Shown here in pieces: positions 53,601-60,974 of a stretch of DNA of 64,000 nt. Every line of letters begins with the position of its first letter. The first letter of the stretch is position 1. Under the pieces are notes generated by a model that saw nothing but the letters and a program-made list of their open reading frames with translations, was not told where the DNA came from and ran no database searches. The position numbers were made by a program, and so were the translations under genes. This stretch comes from Streptomyces canus 299MFChir4.1 (GTDB taxonomy: Bacteria; Actinomycetota; Actinomycetes; Streptomycetales; Streptomycetaceae), in the NCBI RefSeq assembly GCF_000383615.1, contig NZ_KB911584.1, positions 220,966 through 284,965 on the forward strand. The letters run 5' to 3'.

Positions 53601-54635
53601 GTAGTCGACCCGCACCCGGGGCACGATGCGGCCGCCGGGTACCGGAGCCCGCTGGAAGCGCGCGAGCAGCTGCCGGCGCAACGGCTCCTCGACCGGGCGC
53701 AGGGCCGTGACCTCCCCGTCCGTGATCACCGAGGTGAGACGTTCGTAGGCGCCCAGCAGGGAGGCGGGCTGGCGGGGCGTGTCCGCGACGGTGGCCAGGA
53801 CCTCTTCGTAGGCGTAGAAGGGCTTGTAGGGGATCTCCACCGATCCCCAGTAGCCGTCGGGATCGGCCGCCCGTGGCGTGTCCTTGAGGAACTCCTGGAA
53901 GCGGTGGCGGGCATGTCCCCGGCTGATGGCCAGCTTCTCCTGCTCGGCGTCCTCCACCCGCATGGGCACGGGGAAGATCCTGACGTGCGGGGCGGCCCGC
54001 CGTACGTCCGCGGCCACGCTGGCGCTGCCGTCCACCGACTGGGTGTTCAGCGTGAAGCAGTTGACCAGGACATCCGGCATCAGCACCGTGGTGATGCCGG
54101 AGGTGTCGCTCCAGCCCGTACGGCTGTCGATCAGGGCGTAGTCGTAGTTGCTCCGCATGTCCTCGCGCAGGGCACGCAGGAAGGCCGCGCCGTCGCGCTG
54201 TTCGTAGAACCCCTGCCAGTCGTATGTGTTGATCTTTTCGGAGTACTCCGGAGTCCTCCGTCCAGGGGAGACGAAGAGGACATAGCCACCGCTGTCGAAG
54301 GTCCATGTCAGCGCGGAGGCGAAGCGCTCCACCCGGGCCTGCCGACTGTAGTCGCCGCCGGCCGGCCTCGGCCTGGCCAGGTCGAACTCGCGGATCAGGT
54401 CGATGACGCCGGGGGTGGAGCGCAGCTCCGGGTCACCGAGGAAGGGAGCGAAGTAGCGGTGCAGCCCCGGCGCCTCCAGGTCCCAGTCCATGGCCAGTAC
54501 ACGTTTTCCGTTGCTGGCCAGGATCCAGGCCACGTTGGCCAGGGCCATCGTGCGACCGGTTCCCCCCTTGAAGGAGTAGAACGTGACGACCGTGCCGGAG
54601 TCGCGGGTGCCGGCGTCACCCGAGTCGAACGTCAT
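50643..54635 (-). CDS. fxsT: FxsT: MinD-like / TIR-like / NB-ARC / TPR protein
   Basis: The protein has 1330 residues. The N-terminus (about 1 to 300) is MinD/ParA-like with a deviant motif KGGTGRT (K23, then R28 instead of the usual Lys) and LAMDWDLEAPGLHRYF. About 340 to 460 is TIR-like (RVRVDYALRDGAWAEWIEAQ; VVIALLSPDFATTPVADEV). The NB-ARC domain has Walker A YGLGGIGKTQIAQ (near 520), RWLLVFDNL and VILTARR. About 860 to 1310 are tetratricopeptide repeats. This order identifies the FxSxx-COOH system TPR protein. It overlaps fxsC by four bases. It is probably an NLR-like sensor that responds to the modified peptide or to an intruder. Confidence 0.88.
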   Translation of the reverse strand: MTFDSGDAGTRDSGTVVTFYSFKGGTGRTMALANVAWILASNGKRVLAMDWDLEAPGLHRYFAPFLGDPELRSTPGVIDLIREFDLARPRPAGGDYSRQARVERFASALTWTFDSGGYVLFVSPGRRTPEYSEKINTYDWQGFYEQRDGAAFLRALREDMRSNYDYALIDSRTGWSDTSGITTVLMPDVLVNCFTLNTQSVDGSASVAADVRRAAPHVRIFPVPMRVEDAEQEKLAISRGHARHRFQEFLKDTPRAADPDGYWGSVEIPYKPFYAYEEVLATVADTPRQPASLLGAYERLTSVITDGEVTALRPVEEPLRRQLLARFQRAPVPGGRIVPRVRVDYALRDGAWAEWIEAQLQSAGIAVALRGSSASVPLTSGSEDGADVVIALLSPDFATTPVADEVRALVASPEGARIIGLRTREHQPEPVLRGLPGFTLVDASAEQVLGKLFALLELQALPPAVTGTIAYPGLVPRIFNVPRRNNSFTGRDVHLDRLRTSLSAESLRADTPVGKAFLYGLGGIGKTQIAQEYVHRYGSQYDLVHWIPAEQPNRIPQLLADLGLELGIPGDTVDERAQATMTALKNGDHGRWLLVFDNLTENQDANGETWNTDEGGTTVERYLPDEGPGHVILTARRSPHEENETAMEVDSFNRSESIALLRRRVDGLSVRDANRIADTLGDFPMAMELAAAWLRQTAMPLDTYLDQVNSRVSSVLSGTDGTGDSQQESLLAVWRLTVDRLGNERPAAVRLLELCAFLSPEPIAHYLLYSDAMRNRLAEETGDESVLDPMVMGYLIRDLGRYALATVDQQSGSIQVHRLVQAAVREWLGEDPERQRRTQRQAQLVLAGALPSAASPEDSATARQRFAELLPHLEPSKALFNTDARVCEWVIRQVRNQWRIGDHRAAAALGQKALDVWTESLGADHHLRLRLAAQVANPLRSLGRYREAHALDADTLQRQRAQLGEDDGYTLVTARNYGADLRGLGRYQEAYDEDRKTYELYLNSPDFGLDHEETLRSANSLSVSLRLAGRPGDALERATEAYQRCRQSLGLQHRLTWIVANGVALDRRDTGDYQGSLDLLYEVRKRFVGLLSENADDVLRTDASLAVTQRRLGKYAEAEALTRSTLNVYRQRYGEGHPDTMSCTANLACDLLALSLTDPARGFEAMELGRQNFRRYRERLGLEHPFALAAATNLVAILRNQGETEEAMELADRTLPLLVGRLGDTHPGTVACRANRAGLLSARGRYEEALTEDEVAREAYRELYRDHHPRVLCAEFNVALDRSLLGDDDAEQNLGSATLAAEQEFGPDHPTVRSMRERRRIDFDLEMPPT

Positions 54636-55807
54636 GACGAATACCTTCCGAGCAGGGGAAACGTATGGAGACCGTCGGCCGGCGTTGCCGGCGACCGCAC
54701 GGCTTCCATGGACTTGAGCGCCTCGTTCTGGAGGCGGATGAGAACCTTGCGCAGGGAAGAGGTGAAGCTCTCCACGTCCGGCAGTCCCCAGCGTTCGTAT
54801 TCACTGTTGCGTCCGCGCATCAGCGGGAGCGCGCGGTTGAGGAGTTCGTCCAGGACGACGGCCTGTTCGGCGGACTCGGTGTCGTCGCGGGCCCTTGGTT
54901 CGAGCGCCGTGGTCGCCTCGGGACTCCGCTCGTCGACAGCTGCCAGCAGCCGGTGCTTCTCCCGCCGCAGGGCCACCCACGCGTCGACCAGCAGCACGAC
55001 GAGTTGCTCGGGCTCCTGTTCCCTGCTGATCCGGTCGACGGTCTCCTCGTCCAGCGGCAGCACGGTCGCGGTGAAGTCCAGGGCGGTGGCGGTGTTCTTC
55101 ACCAGGGAGATCAGCGCCTCGTGTTCCCCTGGCGCGTAGGGGGACCAGTCCAGGGGAGTCTTTCCGTAGTACTGGTGAGAGTGCCGTTCGCCCGGCACGT
55201 CCTTCTGCGCCGTGGACGCCACGACGAAACTGACCGCCTGACTGCCGGCGGGCGGGGGCGCGCCGAGGGGCGAGTGGCTGCCGGCCGCGTCGAATCCGTG
55301 AACCTCGGGAAGTTGTTCGGCGGCCGCGACAATGCGGTCGGCGACGGCCCTCACCACCTCCTCGTACTCGGACCGGTAACGCGCCTTCAGCCGCAGCAGG
55401 TGCAGCAGTCCGTCGAGCCGGTAGGCCTCCGACCGCACGCTCAGGGGCTGATACGGGACGACGGCGTCCAGCGCGTGCGCGGGGTCGGGCTCCCATATGA
55501 CGGGGACGACCGCGTCGGCGCTGCGGCCGGTCCTGGAGCGCTGCATGTTGAGCCGCCGCTGGAAATAGGACAGTTCGGCCCGGCAGTAGGACTGGGTGAA
55601 GTAGCGCGGCGAGTGCAGCACGACCAGGATCGTGGACCGGCCCAGCAGATCCACCGACACGTCCGACGAGTGCGGGGTGCCGCGGACTCCCACGGCCTCC
55701 GGGGAGCGACCGGTGCGCTCAGCCACGGCCCGGCAGAGGTCGTGGAAGAACGACGCGACCCACTCCTCGTCGACGGTGCGCACGTGACTCAGGTAGAAGT
55801 GGCTCAC
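54632..55807 (-). CDS. fxsC: FxsC: TIR-like protein
   Basis: The protein has 391 residues. The first 130 are TIR-like (FYLSHVRTVDEEWVASFFHD; LVVLHSPRYFTQSYCRAELS; VVPVIWEPDP), with the Glu position retained in CRAEL. The rest carries a second alpha/beta region (QAVSFVVASTAQKDVPGERH; PEQLVVLLVDAWVALRREKH) and a helical end. This is the FxsC architecture of FxSxx-type RiPP clusters. The gene overlaps fxsT downstream; upstream, the hydroxylase frame runs 89 bases into it. Confidence 0.87.
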   Translation of the reverse strand: MSHFYLSHVRTVDEEWVASFFHDLCRAVAERTGRSPEAVGVRGTPHSSDVSVDLLGRSTILVVLHSPRYFTQSYCRAELSYFQRRLNMQRSRTGRSADAVVPVIWEPDPAHALDAVVPYQPLSVRSEAYRLDGLLHLLRLKARYRSEYEEVVRAVADRIVAAAEQLPEVHGFDAAGSHSPLGAPPPAGSQAVSFVVASTAQKDVPGERHSHQYYGKTPLDWSPYAPGEHEALISLVKNTATALDFTATVLPLDEETVDRISREQEPEQLVVLLVDAWVALRREKHRLLAAVDERSPEATTALEPRARDDTESAEQAVVLDELLNRALPLMRGRNSEYERWGLPDVESFTSSLRKVLIRLQNEALKSMEAVRSPATPADGLHTFPLLGRYSS

Positions 55808-57434
55808 GGTGACTCCAATTGCTTTGCCCCGACATCAGCCACGTCAAATCGGCTTGATATTCGAATAGAGGAGAAAGAAAAGTAAAGGGTTTTTGCGCAC
55901 AATAGGCGGCATTCGACATCCCGTCGCAGGCCCAACGCCGCACACCCCGCTCCGCCCACGCCCCCTCCTCCACTCGGTCGACCGTTCCGTCCCCGTGTGC
56001 CGCAACGGCGGGACCGCCGTTTGCCGCACTGTTGGTCGATCCCGGAGGTGGCGGCCGGCCTCGGGCCGCACCGGACGGAGGGGCCCCTTCCGTCTCCACC
56101 CGGACCACTCGGACAGGCGTCGATCTCCCGGTGTCCGACCCCACGGACGGGTGAATCGCGCGCGGCCCGCCCACCCGGAAGCCGAACAGCTCCGCTTCAT
56201 CGGTCATGCATTCGACGAAGTACGTCCCCCAGGAGGTCAGGGCGGTCTTGTTCCGCCGCAGCACGCGCAGAGCCGCGACCACCTGCCGGCCGTACCGGTC
56301 CAGACGCGCCTCGGCCGCGCGGGCCGACTCGCCGTCGAGCGTGTGGTAGACACGCGACCAGAAGTCCAGCAGGCCGAGGTGAGCGTGCGCCCCTGTGAGG
56401 ACCGCGTTGAGGGGGCGGGGATCAGGACGCCAGCCCACCTTGTGGTGCGTCCGGTCGTGCGGATCGGTCAGGTCGACCAGATCGGTCAGCGCCGCCAGGG
56501 CTATGTGGCTCGTCTCGTGGAGGGCGGTCTCGGCCAGCCGCACCGGGTCCTGCTCGGGAGCGACCGCCACCGCCCCGTACGCCTCACGGGTGGACGAGCT
56601 GCGACCCCGCCCGCGAGGGCCGGGCTGCAGCGGGACCAGTGCCGACCACAGGGCGGCACAGTCGGCGGTCCGCCCGGGCATCAGGTCGTTCAGCAGACTC
56701 CAGGCCTGTTCCAGCACCGCGTGCCAGGCGGCCAGTTGCGCCGAGGTCTGCCGGGGCTGGACCGGAAAACCGTGGACGTTCCGGTAGGGATCGGTGTCCT
56801 CCACGACCAGCGACAGCCGGTGTGTGCCCGCGCGTGAGGGAACCGCCAGGCGGTGGGGCGCGAACCGGCGCGCCGGGCCGTGCCGATGCCCGTTCTCCCG
56901 CTCGCGGCCACGAAGGTTCACGTCCCGGTCCGGGAGCTCCAGGATCCAGCCGTCCAGCCGGACGGTGCTCATGCCCTCCGGCAGCCGGACGCCGCCCAGT
57001 GTGGGAAGCCAGAGCAGCCTGTCACGGGCCGGGAGGTCCAGTCGCGGTCGTATGCCGACGCGTAACGCGGCGGCATACCCGAAGGTCCCCAGCCGGGCGA
57101 GGTCGACAGCGAGGTCGTCGTCCGCGCAGGTGCCGTGGAGGGCGCGTAAGCACCGCCTGAGCCAGACGCCGGCGTGCGGGTGCAGCAGCACCGTTTCGAA
57201 GGCCCGCGGATTCGCCGCGTAGGCATGGACGCACAGGTCCCAGCCGAGGGACGCGCCCTCCCCCCACAGGTGGGGAACGGCGCCCCGGGCGGAATCGGCA
57301 AGGCCTTTCAAAAGCAGCAGGCGTTGACTCGTCTGTCCTTTGCGGAGCACCGCCAGCGCCGGGGCGGCAGGACGGCAACGGGCCAGAGCGGCGAAGTCGT
57401 CGGCCGTCATGCGTAACGCCATGGGTTCGGTCAC
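55719..57434 (-). CDS. aKG-HExxH-type peptide beta-hydroxylase
   Basis: The protein has 571 residues; the GTG overlaps the fxsB stop (GTGA) after GGGAGG. The metal-binding motif is in TALHETSHIAL (H306, E307, H310). HExxH proteins of this family use iron and 2-oxoglutarate to hydroxylate side chains of RiPP precursors after FxsB-type maturation. Sequence resembling the family ends near ECMTDEAELFGFRVGGPR (about residue 425). The remaining 145 residues are low-complexity with poor third-base GC and run into fxsC, so the true functional end may be earlier or the original stop may have been lost. Confidence 0.8.
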   Translation of the reverse strand: MTEPMALRMTADDFAALARCRPAAPALAVLRKGQTSQRLLLLKGLADSARGAVPHLWGEGASLGWDLCVHAYAANPRAFETVLLHPHAGVWLRRCLRALHGTCADDDLAVDLARLGTFGYAAALRVGIRPRLDLPARDRLLWLPTLGGVRLPEGMSTVRLDGWILELPDRDVNLRGRERENGHRHGPARRFAPHRLAVPSRAGTHRLSLVVEDTDPYRNVHGFPVQPRQTSAQLAAWHAVLEQAWSLLNDLMPGRTADCAALWSALVPLQPGPRGRGRSSSTREAYGAVAVAPEQDPVRLAETALHETSHIALAALTDLVDLTDPHDRTHHKVGWRPDPRPLNAVLTGAHAHLGLLDFWSRVYHTLDGESARAAEARLDRYGRQVVAALRVLRRNKTALTSWGTYFVECMTDEAELFGFRVGGPRAIHPSVGSDTGRSTPVRVVRVETEGAPPSGAARGRPPPPGSTNSAANGGPAVAAHGDGTVDRVEEGAWAERGVRRWACDGMSNAAYCAQKPFTFLSPLFEYQADLTWLMSGQSNWSHREPLLPESRAHRRRGVGRVVLPRPLPGRG

Positions 57435-58579
57435 GAGGCCCTCCCGAACCACTCCCTGACATCGGCCACCACCCGGTCCCGGATACGCGTGGTGAGCAGG
57501 CGGAGATCGGCGCAGTAGACGCTGGGATTGTCGAATCCGTTACGGGGGTGGAATCGGTGGGCCCGCAGTCCTCCACCGCACAACCGGACCACGGGACAGG
57601 CGAGGCAGTCGGCGGCGAGCGGGGCCGGTCCCGCGCCGCGGGCCGCCACCACCGCCGGATGGCGGGCCACCGTGTCGAAGTCGTGGTCGAGCAGGTTCAG
57701 TCCGGTCGCCGCGGCGCCGTCGTAGGCAGCCTTCAGGTTGTCGGGGAGTTCCACCGACAGGTCGCTCTCCACCACGATGAAATCGGAGACCGCCCCCACG
57801 GCCCCCGACAGGGCCCGGCCGCTGAGCGCGCGTTCCATGATGTCCTCGAAGCGAGGGATCCGCGTCTCCTGGACCGGCGCGGTGTACCAGCGCTCAAAAA
57901 TGGCCAGCAGCCACTCGGCGTAGGGCGTCGCCAGTGAGTCGTGTCCGGGCGGCGGGTGCTCCCACGTGCTGTGCGGCAGAAGGAAGTTGATCATCGGGGG
58001 TTCGTGCGAGAGCAGTTCCTCGTACACCGCGACCGGATCGTTGGCGAGGTCCACCGTGCAGAGCAAACCGCTGTATCGCGCTCTGTTCTCCGGTCGCCTC
58101 AACAGTTCCAGCCCTTTCAGAACGGCGGTGTGGCTGCTCCGGCCGTTCCTGGAACGCCGATGACGGTCGTTCGCCGTGCGGTCGCCGTCGAGGCTGATCC
58201 CCACCGACATCCCGTACCGGTGGAACAGATCCAACCAGTCGGAATCGAGGAGTGTCCCGTTGCTCTGTAGTGAGATATCACAGTCGGACACACCTCGTAG
58301 TTCGGATGTCAAGACCGACACGATGTGTTCGATCCGCTGTTTTCCGGCAAGGAGCGGCTCTCCGCCGTGCAACACGATGCGGACCGCGGGCAGGGCATGG
58401 GCCCTGGCATGCTCCGCCACCTTCTCGGCGAGCCTGTTGACCGAAGCCTCCGGGATCACACTGGGTTTACGCCGCCAGCTGGTGTCCTGAAGTTCGTAGA
58501 CATAGCAATGATCACAGGCGAGGTTGCACTGCTGGGCGACCTTGACCACCCATTCACGAAAAGGCCGTACCTTCCGCAT
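57431..58579 (-). CDS. fxsB: FxsB: cyclophane-forming radical SAM/SPASM maturase
   Basis: The protein has 382 residues; the ATG follows GGGAGG inside the end of fxsA. The 4Fe-4S motif is QCNLACDHC (C18, C22, C25). Typical radical SAM strands follow (VRIVLHGGEPLLAG; ISLQSNGTLLD; GISLDGD). The C-terminal Cys cluster (ADCLACPVVRLCGGG near 315, and a later YC) forms the SPASM-like auxiliary site. FxsB enzymes crosslink an aromatic side chain with a nearby residue in the FxSxx motif of the precursor. The Phe of FDSAL in fxsA would be its target. Confidence 0.92.
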   Translation of the reverse strand: MRKVRPFREWVVKVAQQCNLACDHCYVYELQDTSWRRKPSVIPEASVNRLAEKVAEHARAHALPAVRIVLHGGEPLLAGKQRIEHIVSVLTSELRGVSDCDISLQSNGTLLDSDWLDLFHRYGMSVGISLDGDRTANDRHRRSRNGRSSHTAVLKGLELLRRPENRARYSGLLCTVDLANDPVAVYEELLSHEPPMINFLLPHSTWEHPPPGHDSLATPYAEWLLAIFERWYTAPVQETRIPRFEDIMERALSGRALSGAVGAVSDFIVVESDLSVELPDNLKAAYDGAAATGLNLLDHDFDTVARHPAVVAARGAGPAPLAADCLACPVVRLCGGGLRAHRFHPRNGFDNPSVYCADLRLLTTRIRDRVVADVREWFGRAS

Positions 58580-58805
58580 GTGCCACCTCCCGGGCCCCGG
58601 AGCCCCTCCGTGTCGGGCGCGATGCGGTGTCCGGCGGCAGCGCTGAATCGAACGAGGATGCACTGCCGTTCGGATCCCCGTGGTCGTACACGATCCGCCT
58701 GACGGTCTGACCGAGTGGGCCGGCGGGCAGGGCAGCGAGATCCCGCTCCGACTGTCCGGCCAGGTCTGGCATCCCCAGATCCACATCGGTCGCTGGCTTC
58801 TCCAC
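58554..58805 (-). CDS. fxsA: FxsA: FxSxx-type RiPP precursor with C-terminal extension
   Basis: The 83-residue frame starts at GTG after GGGGGG. The leader (LGMPDLAGQSERDLAALPAG, then PLGQTVRRIV) has the D-L-x-x-L-x-x-L-P pattern of FxSxx-COOH precursors and lies directly upstream of fxsB. The core FDSAL is at residues 52 to 56, giving the usual length of about 56. However, no stop follows: the frame continues 27 residues (PPDTASRPTRRG, ending GTAFS) into the start of fxsB. Neither other frame stops nearby, so a simple frameshift does not explain it. The extension must be removed, tolerated, or signal a decayed or variant precursor. Confidence 0.72.
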   Translation of the reverse strand: MEKPATDVDLGMPDLAGQSERDLAALPAGPLGQTVRRIVYDHGDPNGSASSFDSALPPDTASRPTRRGSGAREVAHAEGTAFS

Positions 58806-58893
58806 GAACCCCCCGTGCTCACTCGTACCACCACACCCGGCGGTTGCTCCGGGCACGGCGGTGTGGATGTGGTCGTTGTGGGCGTGCGTCGAC

Positions 58894-58926
58894 CCGCAAC
58901 TCGGTTCGGAGCACGCCGAGTTGCGG
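58894..58926. promoter_or_regulatory. Perfect 11-bp inverted repeat in the fxsA/SLATT divergent region
   Basis: CCGCAACTCGG (58894-58904) pairs with CCGAGTTGCGG (58916-58926) with an 11-base spacer. It lies in the 314-base gene-free stretch between fxsA and the SLATT gene. It could be an operator for both or an RNA hairpin in the fxsA leader. Nothing else clear is seen in this stretch. Confidence 0.55.
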
Positions 58927-59119
58927 TCGGATTCATGCGGTTCTGACTTCAGGGAAGCACACTGATCGGCCGGCGGCCAGGAACCCGTGGCCGTGCTCCT
59001 CGGCCAGCGGCCGGATCTCGCCATGATGCCCACCAAGGCCCCCTCGACAACGCGGTGTTGGCACCCGCACGACTCCAAGTCACCATGAGTCTTCCCCTCT
59101 TCATGGCGAGGTGACCCCC

Positions 59120-60133
59120 ATGGCGGCAACCACACCTGGGCGAAACGTTCCTGGGCCGCGCGCGACGATAGGAAACGACGATCTGCCGCCGTTGTTCCGT
59201 TCCAACGACCAGTGGGCGCTGAATCGTCAGAGCGAGGCGTTCCGGGCCACCACGACCCAGCTGTCGCTCCTGCTGGTGGCGACCGTCTGCGCCACCCTGG
59301 CCGACCACTTCGACAGCCATGTCCTCACGGCCCTGTCCGCCGTGTTGTACGGGCTCACCGTGGTCACCGGTGTCGTCGTCCAGCGTCGCCGGGCCCGCGC
59401 TCACTGGCAGGCGCACCGGGACGCCGCCGAGACCGTCAAGTCGCTGGCGTGGCAGTACATGGTGCACGGCGGGCCGTTCCACTCCGAGGTGCCCGATCCC
59501 GACGGGCTGTTCAACCAGCAACTGGAGGAACACCTGCGGGCGTTACGGCGCATAGGCTGGCAGGAACCTGCCCACGGCCCCGGCGCGGAGCCGGTCGCGG
59601 GCGCGTTGCCGGGCTCGGGTCAGGCCAGGAGCACTTTGTGGGACCCGGCCAGCCGTCAGGAGGCGGACGATCCGCGCCACCCCCAGATCACCCGTGCCAT
59701 GCGGGCGGTACGCGAGAAGTCCTTCGCCGTCCGGAAGGACATCTACCTGCGCGACCGTGTGATCGAACAACTCAGCTGGTACGGCAGCCGGGCCGTCCAG
59801 GCGCGCCGGTCCGCCGCCGTCTGGTCCGCGCTGACCGCGCTGCTGACCCTGCTGGCCCTGACCGCCGCGGTGGCCCGGAGCGCCGGCATCGCCTCCGGCT
59901 GGGACCTCAGCGGCCTGCTCGCCGCCTCGGCCGCGACCGGCGTCGCCTGGCTGCAGACCCGCCGTCACCACCCGCTCTCGTACGCGCACGCGCTGGTGCG
60001 GGAGGGACTGGAAACCCAGCGGGCCGTCCTCGCCCAGAGCGTGGCCGAGCAACAGTGGCCCCGGGCCGTCTCCGACACGGAGCACCTGATGCTGCCCCAG
60101 CACACGGACTGGCTCGCACGGTTCGGCGGATGA
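59120..60133 (+). CDS. SLATT/DUF4231-type membrane protein
   Basis: The protein has 337 residues; the ATG is preferred (CGAGG upstream) over a GTG nine bases earlier. Two pairs of membrane helices are visible: about 45 to 95 (LSLLLVATVCATLADHF; VLYGLTVVTGVVVQRRRA) and about 230 to 290, each flanked by helical stretches (HRDAAETVKSLAWQYMVHGG). This repeated two-helix plan is the SLATT fold, predicted to form pores that act as effectors in nucleotide-controlled conflict systems. It converges with a SLOG gene, its known type of partner. Confidence 0.78.
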   Translation: MAATTPGRNVPGPRATIGNDDLPPLFRSNDQWALNRQSEAFRATTTQLSLLLVATVCATLADHFDSHVLTALSAVLYGLTVVTGVVVQRRRARAHWQAHRDAAETVKSLAWQYMVHGGPFHSEVPDPDGLFNQQLEEHLRALRRIGWQEPAHGPGAEPVAGALPGSGQARSTLWDPASRQEADDPRHPQITRAMRAVREKSFAVRKDIYLRDRVIEQLSWYGSRAVQARRSAAVWSALTALLTLLALTAAVARSAGIASGWDLSGLLAASAATGVAWLQTRRHHPLSYAHALVREGLETQRAVLAQSVAEQQWPRAVSDTEHLMLPQHTDWLARFGG

Positions 60134-60156
60134 GGCGGGCCGGGGCGAGGTGAGCC

Positions 60157-60663
60157 TCAGGGACGCCGCGCCCCGGGACGCCACAGGACGTTCACCGGTA
60201 CGCCCACACGACCGGCGTAGGCCACGATGTCCCCCGTGCCACCCGGACCACGCGCCGGCTCGCCGTCCCACACGGCCACCAGCCGGTCCGTGTGGTCCAC
60301 GATCCAGCGACCGGCCGCCGCGTACGCCTCCTCCCGGGTGCGTTCGACCGGCAGGTCGACCCGGTCCGCGCAGGCGAGCAGCAGCCGGCGGAACGCGACA
60401 CGGACCGCCTGTCCGCCCAGGTGACGTTCGTAGTCCGTGCCGGGGATCACCGCAGTGACGGGAATCCCGCTGCTCAGTGCGAGGTCGGCGAACAACTGGT
60501 CGGCGCCGCCGGCCAGGGCGCTGAAGGCCTCGACGCGACCACCCGCGGCCTGGTTCTTGAACTCGTCGAGAATTCCCGTGCTGACGCACTCCAGCACCGG
60601 CTCGGGGATGTCTCGGTGCCCGGTGACCCCGATCCGAGTCGTACGCTCCACGCTCGCCGCCAC
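60157..60663 (-). CDS. SLOG-type Rossmann-fold protein (putative nucleotide sensor)
   Basis: The protein has 168 residues from a GTG start. It begins RIGVTGHRDI, then FSALAGGADQLFADLAL, VTAVIPGTDYERHL, and late RWIVDHTDRLVAVWDGEPAR with a GGTGDIVAYA loop, the pattern of SLOG/LOG and DprA-like domains that bind or process nucleotide ligands. SLOG proteins often accompany SLATT effectors. It ends 23 bases from the SLATT gene in convergent orientation. Confidence 0.8.
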   Translation of the reverse strand: MAASVERTTRIGVTGHRDIPEPVLECVSTGILDEFKNQAAGGRVEAFSALAGGADQLFADLALSSGIPVTAVIPGTDYERHLGGQAVRVAFRRLLLACADRVDLPVERTREEAYAAAGRWIVDHTDRLVAVWDGEPARGPGGTGDIVAYAGRVGVPVNVLWRPGARRP

Positions 60664-60836
60664 CCCCGTGAGAACCGGTCAGGACGCCCTGCTTCCCTAC
60701 CCAGTCCCGACACCGGAGCCACACAGCCTGCCCAGCCCGCACCCGAAAGGGGCGTCTGCCTCGGGAGGAGGCCCGGCCCCCTCCACCCGGACGCCATGAA
60801 CCACGCCCGCAAGCCTCGACGTGGACCACGAACGGC

Positions 60837-60873
60837 GAGAGCCCCTGACCGATCTTGCTGGTCAGAGGCTCTC
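60837..60873. terminator. Hairpin after the tRNA-Ser(UGA) fragment
   Basis: GAGAGCCCCTGACC pairs with GGTCAGAGGCTCTC (one mismatch) around a 9-base loop. It is probably the original terminator of the tRNA gene, left behind when the element separated it from the 5' half. The rest of 60664 to 60974 contains only the tRNA fragment. Confidence 0.7.
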
Positions 60874-60880
60874 ATCCACT

Positions 60881-60933
60881 GCGGTGGGTGTGGGATTTGA
60901 ACCCACGGTGACTCGCGCCACGACGGTTTTCAA
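60881..60933 (-). pseudogene. 3' fragment of tRNA-Ser(UGA), attachment site of element B
   Basis: The reverse strand reads from the anticodon loop CTTGAAA (anticodon UGA) through a long variable arm and T arm (GTGGGTTCAAATCCCAC) to the acceptor 3' strand ACCCACCGC. The matching 5' acceptor GGTGGGT, D arm and 5' anticodon stem are missing. This is what remains when an element integrates in a tRNA and carries the replacement 3' end to its far side. The intact gene should lie beyond the window. Confidence 0.82.
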
Positions 60934-60974
60934 GACCTTTCGCCGATCAGGGGCGTTGACGTCTCCGCCGCAGG

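Noticed and set aside
58600..58680. Frameshift as explanation for the missing fxsA stop
   Set aside because: I read both other frames from the FDSAL codons to the fxsB start and found no stop, so a single indel would not restore a short C-terminus.
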